A stretch of DNA of 64,000 bases. Source: Lingula anatina (Eukaryota; Brachiopoda; Lingulata; Lingulida; Lingulidae). Each line of letters begins with the position of its first letter. The stretch's first letter is position 1. This document shows positions 39,485 to 52,895 of the stretch, one piece after another. Location of the stretch: the NCBI RefSeq assembly GCF_001039355.2, contig NW_019773703.1, positions 1 to 64,000 on the forward strand, given 5' to 3'. A model generated the notes under the pieces. That model was not told the origin of the DNA. It saw only the letters and a program-made list of their open reading frames with translations, and made no database searches. Position numbers and translations under genes: made by a program.

Positions 39485-41851
39485 TATTTGTAAAAAAAAT
39501 TGCTTCGATGGTTTTACAGCAACCATGTACTTTTCAATAAAAAAAAAACCGAACACGTAACCGCATTGCGTAGGCCTGAAAGGGAGTCTCTTCCTAAGAT
39601 GGTTCGTAGGCAGGTAGTTTTTAGGTGTATCCGTTAATGAAAAGTCCTGTTTACTCTGATTTTTCATTGAAGCAACGTTAGAATTCATAGGTCAATTGAT
39701 CATATAAGATTATAATTGGCGTAAACCGTGTGCATGAAACGCCCAGGTTTCGACTGTGTTAGATGAGATTGTGTTATTGACCTATGAATGGAGAAACTTC
39801 CAAGACTATATTGTAGGCTACGTTGTTTTGATAGTTTGAAGATAGGTAGTATTCCTAACACAAACATACAGTTATCTCTACGTATGGTGTGACGAAGGGA
39901 AAATAGATTAAAAAGTTCAGATACCATGCAGTAATTTACTTAGACGGAGCTTGACACAACATAAGATATAAGCTCAATCAATAACCACTTTCGCAAAATC
40001 GATCACTTCAGAATTTAGAAATTGGTTAAACAGTGACTTATTTAAATGGGATACATGTACAGGCGAGGCTGGTATGTAAACAGTTCTAGAAAATATATGC
40101 ATCGCACAACGCCATCAATTTAATAGAAAAAAGCATTTTGAAATAGAGAGAATGCATTTCTAAACTATCGATTTTAGATAAACTGAATGTCAAAATACGG
40201 ATGAAATGACACACGGCAAATTAAACCAAACAAATGCCCCAAATTTAATGTGTAGCCTATGTTTCCGCACGACGATTTCAGTTTTATGGTGTTGAGCAAC
40301 TGAAACTTAGCGATGTGAAGTGTCTTGAATGGCAAACTAAGAGAGGAAATACGTGTATTAAGATTAGTGTTGCAGAATAATCTGAGTACCCAGTATTGTT
40401 CTTTTACACGAAATTCTGCCTCGACTTGTGCTGTCTTCCCGGGACAGGGAAAGAAGTCACCACGCGAGAATTTACAAAAGAAGTTTCTTACTTTTTTCCT
40501 CAATATTGAAAAACTTAGAAAATGAAAACGACAAATAATGTTTAAAAGAAGCTTTGCTATTTTTTTGCAATGACAAACAATAACCACACGCACAAAACGG
40601 GGGCGGATTGGACATTTTTGCCCTAAATAGATAAATATGCAAATATTTAGCTTGTCCTGTCCCCTTGTTTTTTTTTTTTTTTTTTTTTTTAAGTCTTGCT
40701 ATTTGGGACAGCCGAATAGTGAAATTCTCAAGTTTTCGGTTAAAGTTCATTGTTTCTAAACAAAATACATTCCTTTTGTTTTGTTTCTTTAAATACTTCC
40801 ACACTTTTGACGTTTTTATCTTTTTTTTTTTTTTTTTTCTTATCGACATAACAGGGTTAATATGTATTCTTCTAATTTTGGGATCATACGTGTAACTTTA
40901 AATTTTAATCTTAAAAGATTAGCTGAAATAAAGTTTCTTCGACACATTATGATAAGCTACGTGAGCTTTTTTCGTCTTCTTTTTCGCAATAAGGTCTTTT
41001 CTTTCTTTAATGCCTAATATTCATCATCTTGCTGATATGTCCCTATAAATACCCAATACGGCAAAATCAAAATATTGTCAGTAAAGTATACGACATCAAT
41101 ACTGTCCTTTTAAAGTCGGGCTTCCCGTTTCCTTGTCGACTTTGTCAAACTATCAATTATAGGCCTTCCACGGAAGCTAAAACTAGGTTGGATTTCAATC
41201 GAACTCTATTCATTTCAATTTATTTTGGACCAGAGTCCTGAGATTGCAAAAGCTATTGATCAGTCAAGAAACTACGTTATTCAAGTCAAGAAGTTGGACA
41301 TTCCGCCGTTTGCTGGGTCCAGTGCGATCCTTTTTGCGCAGATTGTCTATTAGATTGTGAGAACGCCGGCCTGAACGAATTCCAAACCTTTTTATGACCT
41401 TAACATATGCTGCACGCATCTCAGCGGTTAAAGCCTAGGTGAACGAAAATAGATAAATATACAGAGAACACCAGCGCAAACTACTTAAAGGTGTCGGCTT
41501 CATCGAAACAGAGGATATATTTTTTACCTCTGGATAGCGGGCTAAAAGTAACGCTCACAACTAAGTTGGAGGCTTCCGAATGCAGCTTTAGTAAATGATT
41601 ACGGATATGAAAATGTGTTGATTAACGGAACCAAATGCTTCAATGCCTCTTCGCACATAGACGGTTCACTCCACGGGGAAGAAGATATTCGAAATAGCGC
41701 TCGACGAGGAGAGATACTTCGACATACTGTAAAGACACCATATGTATATAATGATATCAACTGACCAAGTAGAGGGATGTGATACTTGGACAAGAAATAT
41801 CAGCCGCTAGAAAAAACAAAGAATTTTACACGTGCTACAAAACAACTGACG

Positions 41852-44800
41852 ATGAATCAGGTGCATTTGCTGCTGACTTTGTTGGTTGGGGTTATTTACT
41901 TTCAAGGTGAGAAGCCAAGCCTTTTCTAGTACCATTCTATCGTTTTATATACACATTGTTTTCAATATCAACTTGTTCTCTTTTCTGATCTTGTAAGGGC
42001 GCCTACGACAAATCAATGTCAGCATCTCCTTTGATTGTAATGAACTGACTTAGGCCTGAAGGAAGAATAACAGTGTTTCTCTTTCAGTTGCATAATCATG
42101 ATAATGGCATTCATCACGCTGGAGGTTTTCAGTCTTCATTCAATCTATCAATGGAGTTATTCCTTTTGTTTCGGTTCATTAGATTCATCATTATTTCTAT
42201 TTCTACCAGCAAATTTACCCATTTGTTTATGGCTGTACCGAGAAAGTAAATATTTTTAGGCAAAAAGCTGAATAGTGCACCACAACTATCTCGAAACGAG
42301 GAGGCAGGGGGCTGCAATTGCTTTCTATTTCAAAGTCCATTAATTCGTGTCTCTAACTCGTTGTGTGATGATATTGATATTGATAATAAGCCTGTGTGTT
42401 TTATGCAGCTTTGGGGTTTATCTGAAATGTTTTAATCGCACTTAAAATACATGATGCATCATGAATCCATACAACAGGAGGATTAAATCCATTCGTTTTA
42501 AGGATGCTTATAGTAAGGCCCAAAGGAACGTAAGGTATCGGTTTATTGCCTACGGAACGTATTGCAATAGTTGTTATCACTGCCTAATGCGGGTAAACAT
42601 TGGGAATTAGTAAATTACAAAGAGAATAATAGCAGGCATGGACTGCACCACAGTTTAGCTACATAACAACAGCTGTATATTAGGGTACTTATTCTCAACG
42701 GTGGCCACAATTAATCTGCGGCGTGCTTTTTCAGTGCACTGTTGAGTATGTGATAGTTGAAGATTCCGCGTTGTGGCAAAGATAAAAATCTATATTTGAA
42801 AGAGATACCTAATATTACTATAAGTATTCTCTGTCACTTTCGGAGATGGACCACATTTTAACGTATTGCATTTAAATTCTCTGTCATTTTCAAAGATAGA
42901 CCACTTTTTAACGTATTTCATTTTGCGCTTTGTCACAAGTAAAGCATCGAAAATGCCAGTGAAACGTTTCTTGTTCCAGCAGCTGTCTCTAATAAATGTT
43001 TACCCAGTTTTTTAATTGTGATTAACTCGAATTAATATCTGTGAAAGGTGTCAAGAAATATCGATAGAAAGCAGCCAGCTGAGTCCCTATCCTGTTAGTA
43101 TTGATTTATGTTTAATGGAGCGTGCACGTCCTGTTCCCTGCTAATGATCCGACTGTAATGGCCCGTAGGTAGAATTAACGGCTTACTAATACGCGTATTA
43201 AATAAAACGATACTCTCTTTAAGACCAATGCCAAATTCACAGTGCTGTCACAGTTAATAAGTTAACACAAAGGGACATCTTAAACATCTTGGGGAGAGAA
43301 AAGTAAGAGAAAGATCAATGGTTCTTTTAATCCCAAAAGGTAAATTACGGAGAACGTGCTGATACTTTCATTTTTACAGGACAGACTTTCTTAGAAAACA
43401 AAATGATTGATTTGATGGCCTTGATCTTCATATTTCTGATACTACCACTATTGCCAGTTTAACACACTTGAGAAAATCGCTTTCTTGTCAGCCTTATTTG
43501 AAAAAGTACACAAAAATCAAATTTAAACGTCACATCAAAATCGATTTATTCACACAGACATTTACCACTGCAGGTCACAGTATGAATAGCCTTAACGAAC
43601 GTTAATTTGCACGCTTAAAAAAAGCCAATATAATTTTTTTACAAATAAAGTGCCCTGAGGTTGAATTGTACAGTGGAGAGGATGTCCGGGTAGAAGTGTC
43701 CGGCAAGGAATTGTCCGGGTGGGTTCTTTATTTTACCGTAAAGTGAAACAGTTCCACCATCCTGACGTAAACACGTATCTGAAAGTATTCGCTTTTTAGG
43801 TTATTATTGCAGTCGATTAAATGACTAATTTCATAATGGATAGACGATCAAAGTGGCACAGAAGTAAATCAATCCAATCTCTTCATAATGTTGGCTTTTC
43901 CAGATAAAGGATCGCTTAGTATTTGACTGGTATAATACAGAAACTTCGAAAATTGACAAAATTGTTACATGTCCCTAAAAAGTACCATTTCAATAAAGAG
44001 GCGATTCAGCTATAACAAGTGCATGATAAACGTAATCAATAGGAGGCTTTTCACGTTTGCCAGAAATTCGCCTTGTCTGATATTGGCGGCGTCATTGGTT
44101 GAAATCAAATCACATGCCGTTCGATATCTGGAGAGCGAACGTGCCCATCATTTTCTGTACTATTCAGTGATCATGTCCGTTGCCATGGTTACCACATACT
44201 TAGTCGTTCTCGATGGGACATCATCAATATCACAACTTCGAGACAGAAAAAGCATGCTTCTCACATCCTGAAGTCTTTTCCCCTTTAGGCTCCTGGTTTT
44301 CAGCACTCGTCTTCGTTATTGCGTTCTATGAGCCTGATAAACAGTCAGTGAACAGTGGGATTACAAATGTTTCAGAAGAAGTTTTGTTTTTAATTGCGGA
44401 ACCGCCTATATAATTTTAGGGAACCCTTACCCCTCCTTCCTCCATCTGAATATAATCAGGCCAATATATATATCCTGTTTCTCAGGTGGTTTATATATGT
44501 ACTCTACCAATGAAGAGTAGCAAATGAGGCAAAAAGTGCTGTACACCTGGCCCTCGTGGGCCGGTAAAAAAATCTTCACTTGGCAATACTAGTATGTTGT
44601 AGTTAGTATTCATACGGCATGGCTAAGAGCTCCCAATTTCCAGACAGTTTCACCTGCCCACTCTGTAAGAAGACTCAAGAGACTTAAGTTCAGTAAACAA
44701 AACTTCTATTCGGTTTTTATTACATCGTGTCAAGAATACAAGATTTAAAAAAAATGCAAAATACACAGGAAGAAGCCAAAAGATGTGGCATCTTAATTTT

Positions 44801-47800
44801 TTTTTTGTTTGTTTGTTTGTTTTGTTTTTCAAAAGACTCTCGAAACCAGATATTTTCGTTCGTAAATAAATAAAAAAAAACTGCAATGGTAACTTAAGGA
44901 CACAAGTGATACTTTCTATAGTATTTTTAGTTTCGGGAACTAGTATGCAGCTGTTTCTTCTCTTTCTTTGAGCGGCACACGCAACCCTGAATGTCTGTAC
45001 CTATCTAGATAAAACTTGGAATCCATGCATATCTGTTCCAAAAAACAAACCGTCCGTTGGCCTAGGGTTGGTAGCCAATGGTTCAAGACGTCTCATCGTA
45101 TATACGATCTGCTTCATGTAGAAAGCACATGCTGGTATTGTATAAAAGATAGTTAGACAATATGTTTGCATGTCTGTTAGGGTGACCTCAGTTCCCAAAG
45201 ATATCAAGTTATCACTGTAGCGTAACTTCTTCGTCTCCGTTCTTTTTCATCCAGTGAATTGGAAGTGATTGCTTTATCGTTATATCTCACACCTGTCTAA
45301 TACGTTACTGTAAGTTAAATGTGAATTAACACTTATGTATGCCCAAGTCAATATTATCTTTTGACCAATTGCCATAAAAGGAACTGAATATTTAATGGCA
45401 GCTATTTGTATAATGATTTAGTATAGGCAACAGATGCTCCGATTCGCATTTGTTGCTTTTTTCGGGAAATTAAGCCAGCCAGCAAAGACAGACCGTTATT
45501 ATAACGTAAGCATCACGTTTTTTGGTTGTATAAACGTTATGATAACGTTAAAATAACGTTAGCATCACGTTTTTTTTTTTTTTGGTTGTTGTTGTATTTA
45601 TAAACGTTATGGTAACGTTATAATAACGTTCTGTGTTTGCTGAGCGTTGGCCCCAATATATGATCAACATGTTACACAACAGTTTGGCAACCTTTTACTT
45701 ACTTACTTATAACATCTTATAACAAGGCAGACGTGTGATGGTCGTGTATTATTTTTAAATACATTATAAAACGAAAGTGTTCACAATGTCAAAAGCGTCT
45801 ACTTTAAGAAAAATACTGGTTGTCCACTTAAAAGTTTTTAGTTCAGGAATAATCAGGTTCATATCAATCCGTTATGAGCAAGCAGAGCCGATTTTTACGG
45901 CTGTTCAGATAACATTTCGGTAAGGTTAATGCACCAGTCGCCCCTTTTTTGTGCACTTCTTTGTAAAGAAGTCTCCACTTGATAAAAATTCTTTTACCTA
46001 ATTTTCTAAAGATCAAATCACTACATAGCAAAACATCTAAGGTTGTCATTATGATAAATTGGTCATGTTCTATCTAAAGCATACATGATAGCCTGTATGA
46101 TTAGTGTCTGTATGTCAGCAGCCCTACTAGTCTCACTTCGCTGCCAGTGGTTCCTGAACGTCTTCGCAATATACTGAAAGCATTGCAGATACCGAAAGCA
46201 TTGCTGAATTCTCAATCTGCAAAGTTCAGCAAAGCGTTACTCGGGGTATTTAAATATGCTGTACTTTTTAATCTGATTGACGAATATTTAGGCGTTTTGA
46301 TGTCATTCTTCACTGTATAAGTAAAGACAGAGACTAAAAGTCTTCTTTTTTGTAATTATCTGTCTATTGCGCATCAATCGTGTATTTCACTCTCGCTAAC
46401 CATAAGGATAAAGTGATTGCTTGCATTTCTTTTCTTCTTTATTGAGTTGACTTGTCGTACATCTAGTTGCATTTGTATGTATATTAAGTACTGTCACTGA
46501 GACGTATGATGTCGAAAATTCAGTATACCATGATATACTCCTACTTAAATCGGAAGGTCCACTAATCTATTCTTCAGCTTTTCTGCCATCCCGGACAAGC
46601 GATTGATAGATGGCCGGTTGGGAAAACTAGGATTGTGTCTTCTAAATGGAAATTGACACTTCCTGGTTAATTGTGTTTGTACCCTCACGTACAATTGTAA
46701 GTTAATTCCCGAACCTCCCGTGTGTAGCGCTCTTCTGATCGCAATGTTTTAACCTGTTTAAAATAGAAGTAATCATAGTGCAAGGCCTTTTTACCACAGC
46801 AACCGCAAAATGTACCAATGGCATAATGAATGGATAGATAAACTAATATATATTGAACGTATCCAGGCTTTGGGCAAATATTTCCAATCCTTGTACGAAA
46901 ATAGTAATAGGGAATTAGAATTATTTGGTGTTACAGCAGCAATAATATACTTCACGTGAGTGAATGACAACTGTCTATAATTGCTTGATTTAAATCTAGA
47001 AACGTAGTGATCTCTTAGAATAAAATTTAATCAATGAAAACCATTCGAGATACATGTAGCTGAAAGTCTTGCAACTTATCGTAAAATGAATAGAAAATTC
47101 ACGAGATTCAGAGGAGTGTGGGTCAGGAATAATGGCAGACTAACGAGTGCGTTGCGACAACAAATAATGGCTGGCAGAATTTATCCACATGTATCTTTGG
47201 TTGTCTTTCTGTTCAGTCGAATTGCTTTCTAAAATAATATTTTCGGCGAAAAGATTTTCTGGAGGTCAGAAAGTCTGGTATGTCGTCACGTTTCAGGATA
47301 TCTTAGGCTATTTCAATTTCCATTATGATTTACCTCTTTATTTGGTTATAATAAATAATGAAGATCATCTGGTCACCTTTATGAAAATGAAATTTTCCAG
47401 AACTGGAAGGCAACCCCGATGCCCGTAGGCTGTACGATGATTTGTTCAGAAAACGAAAGTACAATAAACTCATCCGTCCAGTAGGCAACAACACGGACAA
47501 ACTGACGGTCAAATTGGGATTGAAGTTAACTCAGCTCATAGATGTGGTACGTATCATAATAGCAATAAATGTCAAGAATATTTACAAATTTTGTTATACA
47601 TGCACATGGGCGCACTACAATATTTTCTGCAAAGTGCTCAAAAGACTAGCTCAAAAATCCACATATAACTAAAATGCATCATTAATTCAAAACATCCAGG
47701 CATTTTGTTATCCCTGTCCGAAAATATTTTTATTTGGGATTTAGACCAGTGCAGGTTGTCTCTGGAGTATTCAAGATGATTCGAGTAATGAGTTTCCTTA

Positions 47801-50800
47801 TCCTAACAGACTTGATTTACATTTACATGATGACTCTTCTCAGAAAGGGAGGCGATTGGAATTTCTTCAATAAATTGCCACCAAATTGGATTCTCCCGAT
47901 GATTGTGGATCGTATGAGGTGATCCCATGATCCATTATTTACAATTATGTGTTTTGGCTGTAAGAAATCAAGGAGATTGATTTTTCCCCTGTACGTTAAT
48001 GAAGTGTAAGGATCAGAGCTATGCCGACCGTTCACATCAACTGAACACGAGACGCCGTCGGTAATACGGCGTCGGTAATCAAGACGGAGACGTTTTGAAC
48101 TTTTCCACCTCAATCTTGATGAAACATTCTTGTCCGCTAAAGTGCATATAAATCAGCTTCTCACAAGAATTAAAAAGATGAAAACATAATTCTGCCTTAC
48201 AGTTATTGATTTTGAATTATGAAATGTAATGTTTAATTTGAGAAACAAAAGACAACATTCAACTGTGATCATCGTTCTCTTTCATGATTGTTAGGATGAA
48301 AAGAACCAAATAATGACAGTGAACGTTTGGTTGTTGCACGTGAGTATGAAACTAAGTTATTAAAACCAGAGTTATTTTTTCACAATATTAAACATTCGCA
48401 TTTTTTTCTTGACTTCAAAAAAGATCTCTTGCTTTTACAAATTGTATAAAAGTGTATTTATTCTTTTCGCATGGAGCATTCAGTTCGTGACAGTTATTTG
48501 AGTTCCAGTAAAGTTCGTAATCAACTTGTTTTTATAGCCTTTTTAATCTAGGTTGATTCTGTTCATTCGCTTTTATATATTTTATAGTGATAATGCATGT
48601 ATTCCTTTTTCTTTATTTGTGTTCGCTGTAATTGTCACTTTTGAATGATAAACAATATTCATATTATTATACTTGTCTTTCACATACGTTGATACGCATG
48701 TTAAGGTACGGTGATCAGAATCTAGCATACTCATCATTGTCAATTAATGTAACAGGAAAGATTTTTTTAAAATTTGAATGCCTTTTACAGTCAGTTCATG
48801 ACTTAAAGCCTGTAGTCAGTCTCACCAGATTCTGTCAATTTTAATCTAGGTAAATGACATAGAAGAGAGAGAATACGTTGGAACTAATTTTAGCTTCTGT
48901 CTTTTCATTTCTAAATTCATATATTCATCCTGAGAGAAATGAGAGTTCTATGAAAAGCAAAGTAACACTAACCACATCTAGGCACAGGCTACACTGAGGC
49001 CACGATATTGGCATTTAAAACTAATAGCCTAGTGTTTCAATCTACCCAAGTGGTATATTAGGTTTCAACACCTGGTAGCAAAAGTTTGAACTAATATCTT
49101 TAGAAATAATTTCATACGACCCCAGACGTTCTTCAACAATCCGTAGTTAAAGTTGTCCATTGATAAGAACGCATCTACAAGGGTCGAAACAAAACATTTC
49201 CTGGTTAAGACATTGTCTACTGAAACGCTGAACAGACAAATATATTATTTTTTTCCCCGTAAAATTCTTGTTTTCCAAGATGCATCACAAACATAATCCA
49301 TAAATCTTCCAGATCTGAGTCATTTCCGTATAATAATGGGTTTTCCCTCGTATTTCTGTTGAAATTTGCCTGGTCTGTCAATGATGTTTATCACTGTTCG
49401 AGTATGCTTTTTTCTACATTGCCCAGCATCAAGGGGCCCTTTTTAACCCTTGTCACCGGCAATTATCTGGGTGCAGGCTCATTATAACAGATTTATTGAT
49501 ATGTACGCTGTATCACTCAATGGAAATCACCAATAGCGTTATCAAGCAGTATGAATGTTTTGTATTAATTGTTTATCGTAAGAGGTAGGCCGTGGGCTTA
49601 AATGTTCTCTCTCCTGAATGAGAAGTAAAGGGACATGCAAATATGACCTTCTACCACCCACACAAATTTTTCATAAATACCTGTAACCAAAACAGCTAGA
49701 GTACACCTCGTACAGGAAAGTGGCCATCTCTAAACACTTTCCATTTCATCTGGAGCAGTGCTCCAATACATCTGATATTTCTCAGGAAACTGTGGCTCTA
49801 CTTTTGTCACATGCTTTTAATTAGTTCCAATTTATCCCGCCGAAATGTTCAAATTTACTCCACATTTGACGAAATCTGGCCAATCGAAACCTTATAAAAT
49901 TAATTTGGTGAGAAGGTCGCAAAAACGCATCACATCTTTATCATAAAAAGATCGAATAATATGACTAAGACAGTAACTCTCAGTATCTCTGCCTATCAGT
50001 CCGTCGTGACAACATTTTCATGAAAATTTAAGGACAGCAGAATCTTTCCTCGTAAAAAATCAAAATAATGCCTTTGCGTGCCTTCTCTGGGGAGATAGAG
50101 GATGTCTTATGGCGTAGGCGCTTTGCCTAGGGCCTGCAGAAATGAAAAAGGCTGTTCCAATATATCCACGTTTGGACTTACCCCACTTTCTCCTATATTG
50201 TTCTGATGGCTTGTTTGTTTGCGTGTTTGTGTGTTTGTTTTTTTGTTTTAACTTATTCACACAGTTACTTGAAAACTCAACATGAACCTGGATTTTGATT
50301 TATTTCAGCATTTTTTCATTTTCATTGATATTTGTAAGATGATTAATGTCCAACACCAATGCACAATACATTTAATAAACCTTTTTTTGCATGTGGCATA
50401 AAGGAGGCATGTTACAACTTGTAGATGTGTGCACATCGTGTCATTAAAAGGCTCATAAGAGCACTGCACCACTGAACCAATACTGTGTTGTAAACCACTG
50501 TTAAGAGCATGCCGGTAATAATCTTTGCGTTTTACTAACTTTGCTGCTAACAGGAATGGGTAGACAAACAACTCACCTGGGACTACAGGAAATACGGGGG
50601 AATAGACAAGCTTATGGTGCCTGCAAAACACATATGGCTTCCAGATATTGTTCTGTATAACAAGTGAGTGAAGTAAACGCTTTTTTATTTTTTTTGGTTT
50701 TTGTTTTTGCTTGTGATAGGTGTACGGCGATTACTGCTGGAATGTGGTTGATGACGGTAGGTTTCCCTCATTGCGCTGTTGAATGTACTCGCTGGTAATT

Positions 50801-52895
50801 TGCGCAACTAACACATTTAATGAGTGAAATTATATCATTAGTTTTACAACGTTATCAGGAATGGAACGACACTAGCCTGCTCTGGAAGCCTATCGAATAC
50901 GGAGGAGTTAAAAAATTATTTGTTCCAGTTGGTGATATTTGGAAACCCGATATTGTGCTCTACAACAAGTGAGTTTTTTTTTCACCTTTGATCTTCTCCT
51001 CACCATAAACCTTGTCTTAGAAATAACACGTGGATGTTTATAGTACTATTGATTTTTAGCATAAGGTAGGCACTTAGCTCATTGTTGCATTTATCTTTCT
51101 TTTCAAAATCATCGTTTTATTTCCCTTTTTCTTAATGTGGTCTGATTTCAAACAGGGAATGGTGTCATGTTCTCGGCAAAATATGAACAGTCATCTTTCA
51201 TTATTGTCTTCTTCCTTTTCAGTGCGGATGGCAACTATCAAATTACAATTATGACCAAAGCGACAGTTTACCATTATGGGAGAGTCAAATGGGAACCACC
51301 TGCAATCTATAAAAGCTACTGTCCGATCAATGTAGAGTTCTTCCCATTTGACGAACAGAATTGTCATATGAAGTTCGGATCTTGGACATACGACGGATTC
51401 CAAGTGGATTTAAAACACAGAGAGCATCCGGATATCCAGGACGACATCCGGATTGAGAACGGAGTCGACGTGTCTGCGTACTCCAGGAGTGTGGAGTGGG
51501 ATTTGATGGACGTGCCGTTTTCAAGGAATACAAAATATTACCCTTGTTGTCCTGAACCATATCCTACCATCACATATAACATCACAATTCGCAGGAAGAC
51601 TCTTTTCTATACTGTCAATCTAATTATACCCTGTGTGGCCATATCATTCCTCACAGTGTTAACATTTTATCTGCCATCACACAGTGGAGAGAAAATCACA
51701 CTTTGTATTTCCATTTTGCTGTCTTTGACTGTGTTCTTCTTGCTGTTGGCAGACTTGATTCCCCCGACGTCTCTGGTGATCCCACTAATCGGGAAGTATC
51801 TGCTTTTTACGATGATCCTTGTGTCGTTAAGTATCATAGTGACAGTGATGGTTCTGAACGTCCACTTCCGGTCCCCTGCCACTCACAAAATGTCTCCTTG
51901 GGTGAAGAAAGTGTTCCTGTCCATCTTGCCTCGTCTGCTGCTGATGAGAAGGCCAAAACTAGATACGGACAAGGGGGCAAAGGTATTTGTTTCACTAAGT
52001 TTACTTTACAGAAATGGGTAGCAAGTTCTGCAAACGCTGTGCAATGAAAGAATGTTGTTGAAAGGAAAGTATTTTAAAACCTCTAGTAGGTAAAAAAATG
52101 CACATAAGAAAGATGTAGTTTTTGGGTGGGATGATTTTTTTCTTTATTCCCATGCGTCTACGTTGGTTAAATTGACAGACCCGCGTGAGTAGAGGTCAAT
52201 TAAAGTGTGGTTATTAAAGCAATGCGTTGAGGGAGTGTGATTAAAAACAGACTCAATTTTTTTACCAAATGTAATATCCAGGTACCCGTGGGCGCTGTAA
52301 ACGGCGTTAGTGCCAAAAGTCCTTACACTGCCGATACCTACGATAACTTGCCCGGTAACCCCAGTGATCCTCTGCTTGAAGATTCGGACGCGGCTTTACT
52401 GAAGTACCCGTGGCCCGTGCAGCGTGCCCTGCAGGGAGTGAAGTTCATCGCAGATCACTTGAAGTCTGAGGATCAGCAGCATAGCGTAAACTAAATTTCT
52501 AATTATTTGAAAAAGTCAAGTATGAATTAATGAGATTTACTTGCCAAGGTAAAATGGTAAAATAATTGGGATTATTCAAAGTAAGAAGGCTTCTGAAAAA
52601 AATAAATAAAAAGTAAAAATAATAACTTTATGTGTTTTGTTCTGAATTTTCGATTTTAACGAAAGCACTTTAAGGCAATGTATTGATGTCTTGCTTGTTT
52701 TAAGAGCGTCTTTCATTACTTTTATTCTAGGTTGAAGAAGACTGGAAATATGTTGCAATGGTTTTGGACAGACTATTCCTGTGGATCTTCACGCTCGCCT
52801 GCTTGGTGGGAACTCTTGGTATCATTTTGCAAGCACCCACCATGTACGATGGCAGAACCCCGCTCAACATTGCAAACAGCGACGACTATCAATAG
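41852..52895 (+). CDS. Nicotinic acetylcholine receptor alpha-type subunit
   Basis: Exons: 41852-41906 (signal peptide [18 protein letters not shown]), 47401-47546, 48295-48339, either 50554-50663 or 50859-50968, 51223-51982, 52282-52485 and 52731-52895. Using one copy of exon 4 gives 494 residues. The ligand-binding domain contains NVWLLH (loop D), LYNN (loop A), the 13-residue Cys-loop [15 protein letters not shown] and the vicinal pair YYPCC in loop C, which marks an alpha subunit. M1 starts [14 protein letters not shown]2 ([20 protein letters not shown]) keeps the GEK cation-selectivity motif and the 9' Leu. M4 lies in the last exon ([13 protein letters not shown]). The subunit resembles the vertebrate alpha2/3/4/6 group more than alpha7, and the M3-M4 loop is short (about 110 residues). 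Exon 3 (45 bp) and exon 4 (110 bp) have the sizes known in vertebrate nAChR genes, whereas exon 5 is one long 760-bp exon running through M3. A poly(A) signal is at 53376-53381. Confidence 0.95.
42826..42925. repeat. 50-bp tandem duplication
   Basis: Two adjacent 50-bp units (42826-42875 and 42876-42925) share ATTCTCTGTCA.TTTC..AGAT and GACCAC.TTTTAACGTATT. They are about 85% identical and lie in nAChR intron 1. Confidence 0.85.
45501..45630. repeat. Tandem repeat built from palindromic ATAACGTTAT motifs
   Basis: Two units begin ATAACGTWAGCATCACGTTTT, continue with poly-T and GGTTGT, then TATAAACGTTATGRTAACGTTA. A third partial ATAACGTT closes the array. The AACGTT palindrome occurs repeatedly on both strands. 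It lies in nAChR intron 1. Confidence 0.75.
50554..50663 (+). other. Alternative exon 4a of the nAChR gene
   Basis: Acceptor CTAACAG and donor GTGAGT bound a 110-bp exon encoding [16 protein letters not shown] and, at its end, [10 protein letters not shown]. The usual W-x-P of this region is replaced by WDY. Phase is the same as in exon 4b, and using both would shift the frame. Confidence 0.88.
50859..50968 (+). other. Alternative exon 4b of the nAChR gene
   Basis: Acceptor TTATCAG and donor GTGAGT bound a 110-bp exon encoding [19 protein letters not shown] and ending [10 protein letters not shown]. This is the more canonical version, matching the vertebrate main immunogenic region and loop A pattern (W-x-P-x-x-YGG). 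Confidence 0.9.

Larger units (their letters stand above)
36806..41851. other. Mostly non-coding spacer with short repeats
   Basis: The region holds a 21-bp direct repeat (TTTACATCCARATATTTCAA) near 36943-36983, a short (TA)n tract near 37827-37840, a GC-richer block at about 38870-39120 that could be a promoter, a tandem duplication at 39324-39484, and poly-T runs near 40669-40690 and 40821-40838. No gene is supported apart from the small ORF to the left. The last part contains the promoter and 5' UTR of the nAChR gene starting at 41852, but I cannot place its start site. Confidence 0.5.

Noticed and set aside
40174-40849. Minus-strand frames of 139 and 125 residues
   Set aside because: Biased composition caused by poly-T/poly-A runs; no splice sites, motifs or conserved character.
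50664-50858. A third alternative exon 4 between 4a and 4b
   Set aside because: The spacer contains splice-like dinucleotides but no segment encoding the EW...YGG...PDIVLYNN pattern.
51703-52047. 114-residue plus-strand frame overlapping nAChR exon 5
   Set aside because: Shadow of the real nAChR reading frame through M2-M3.
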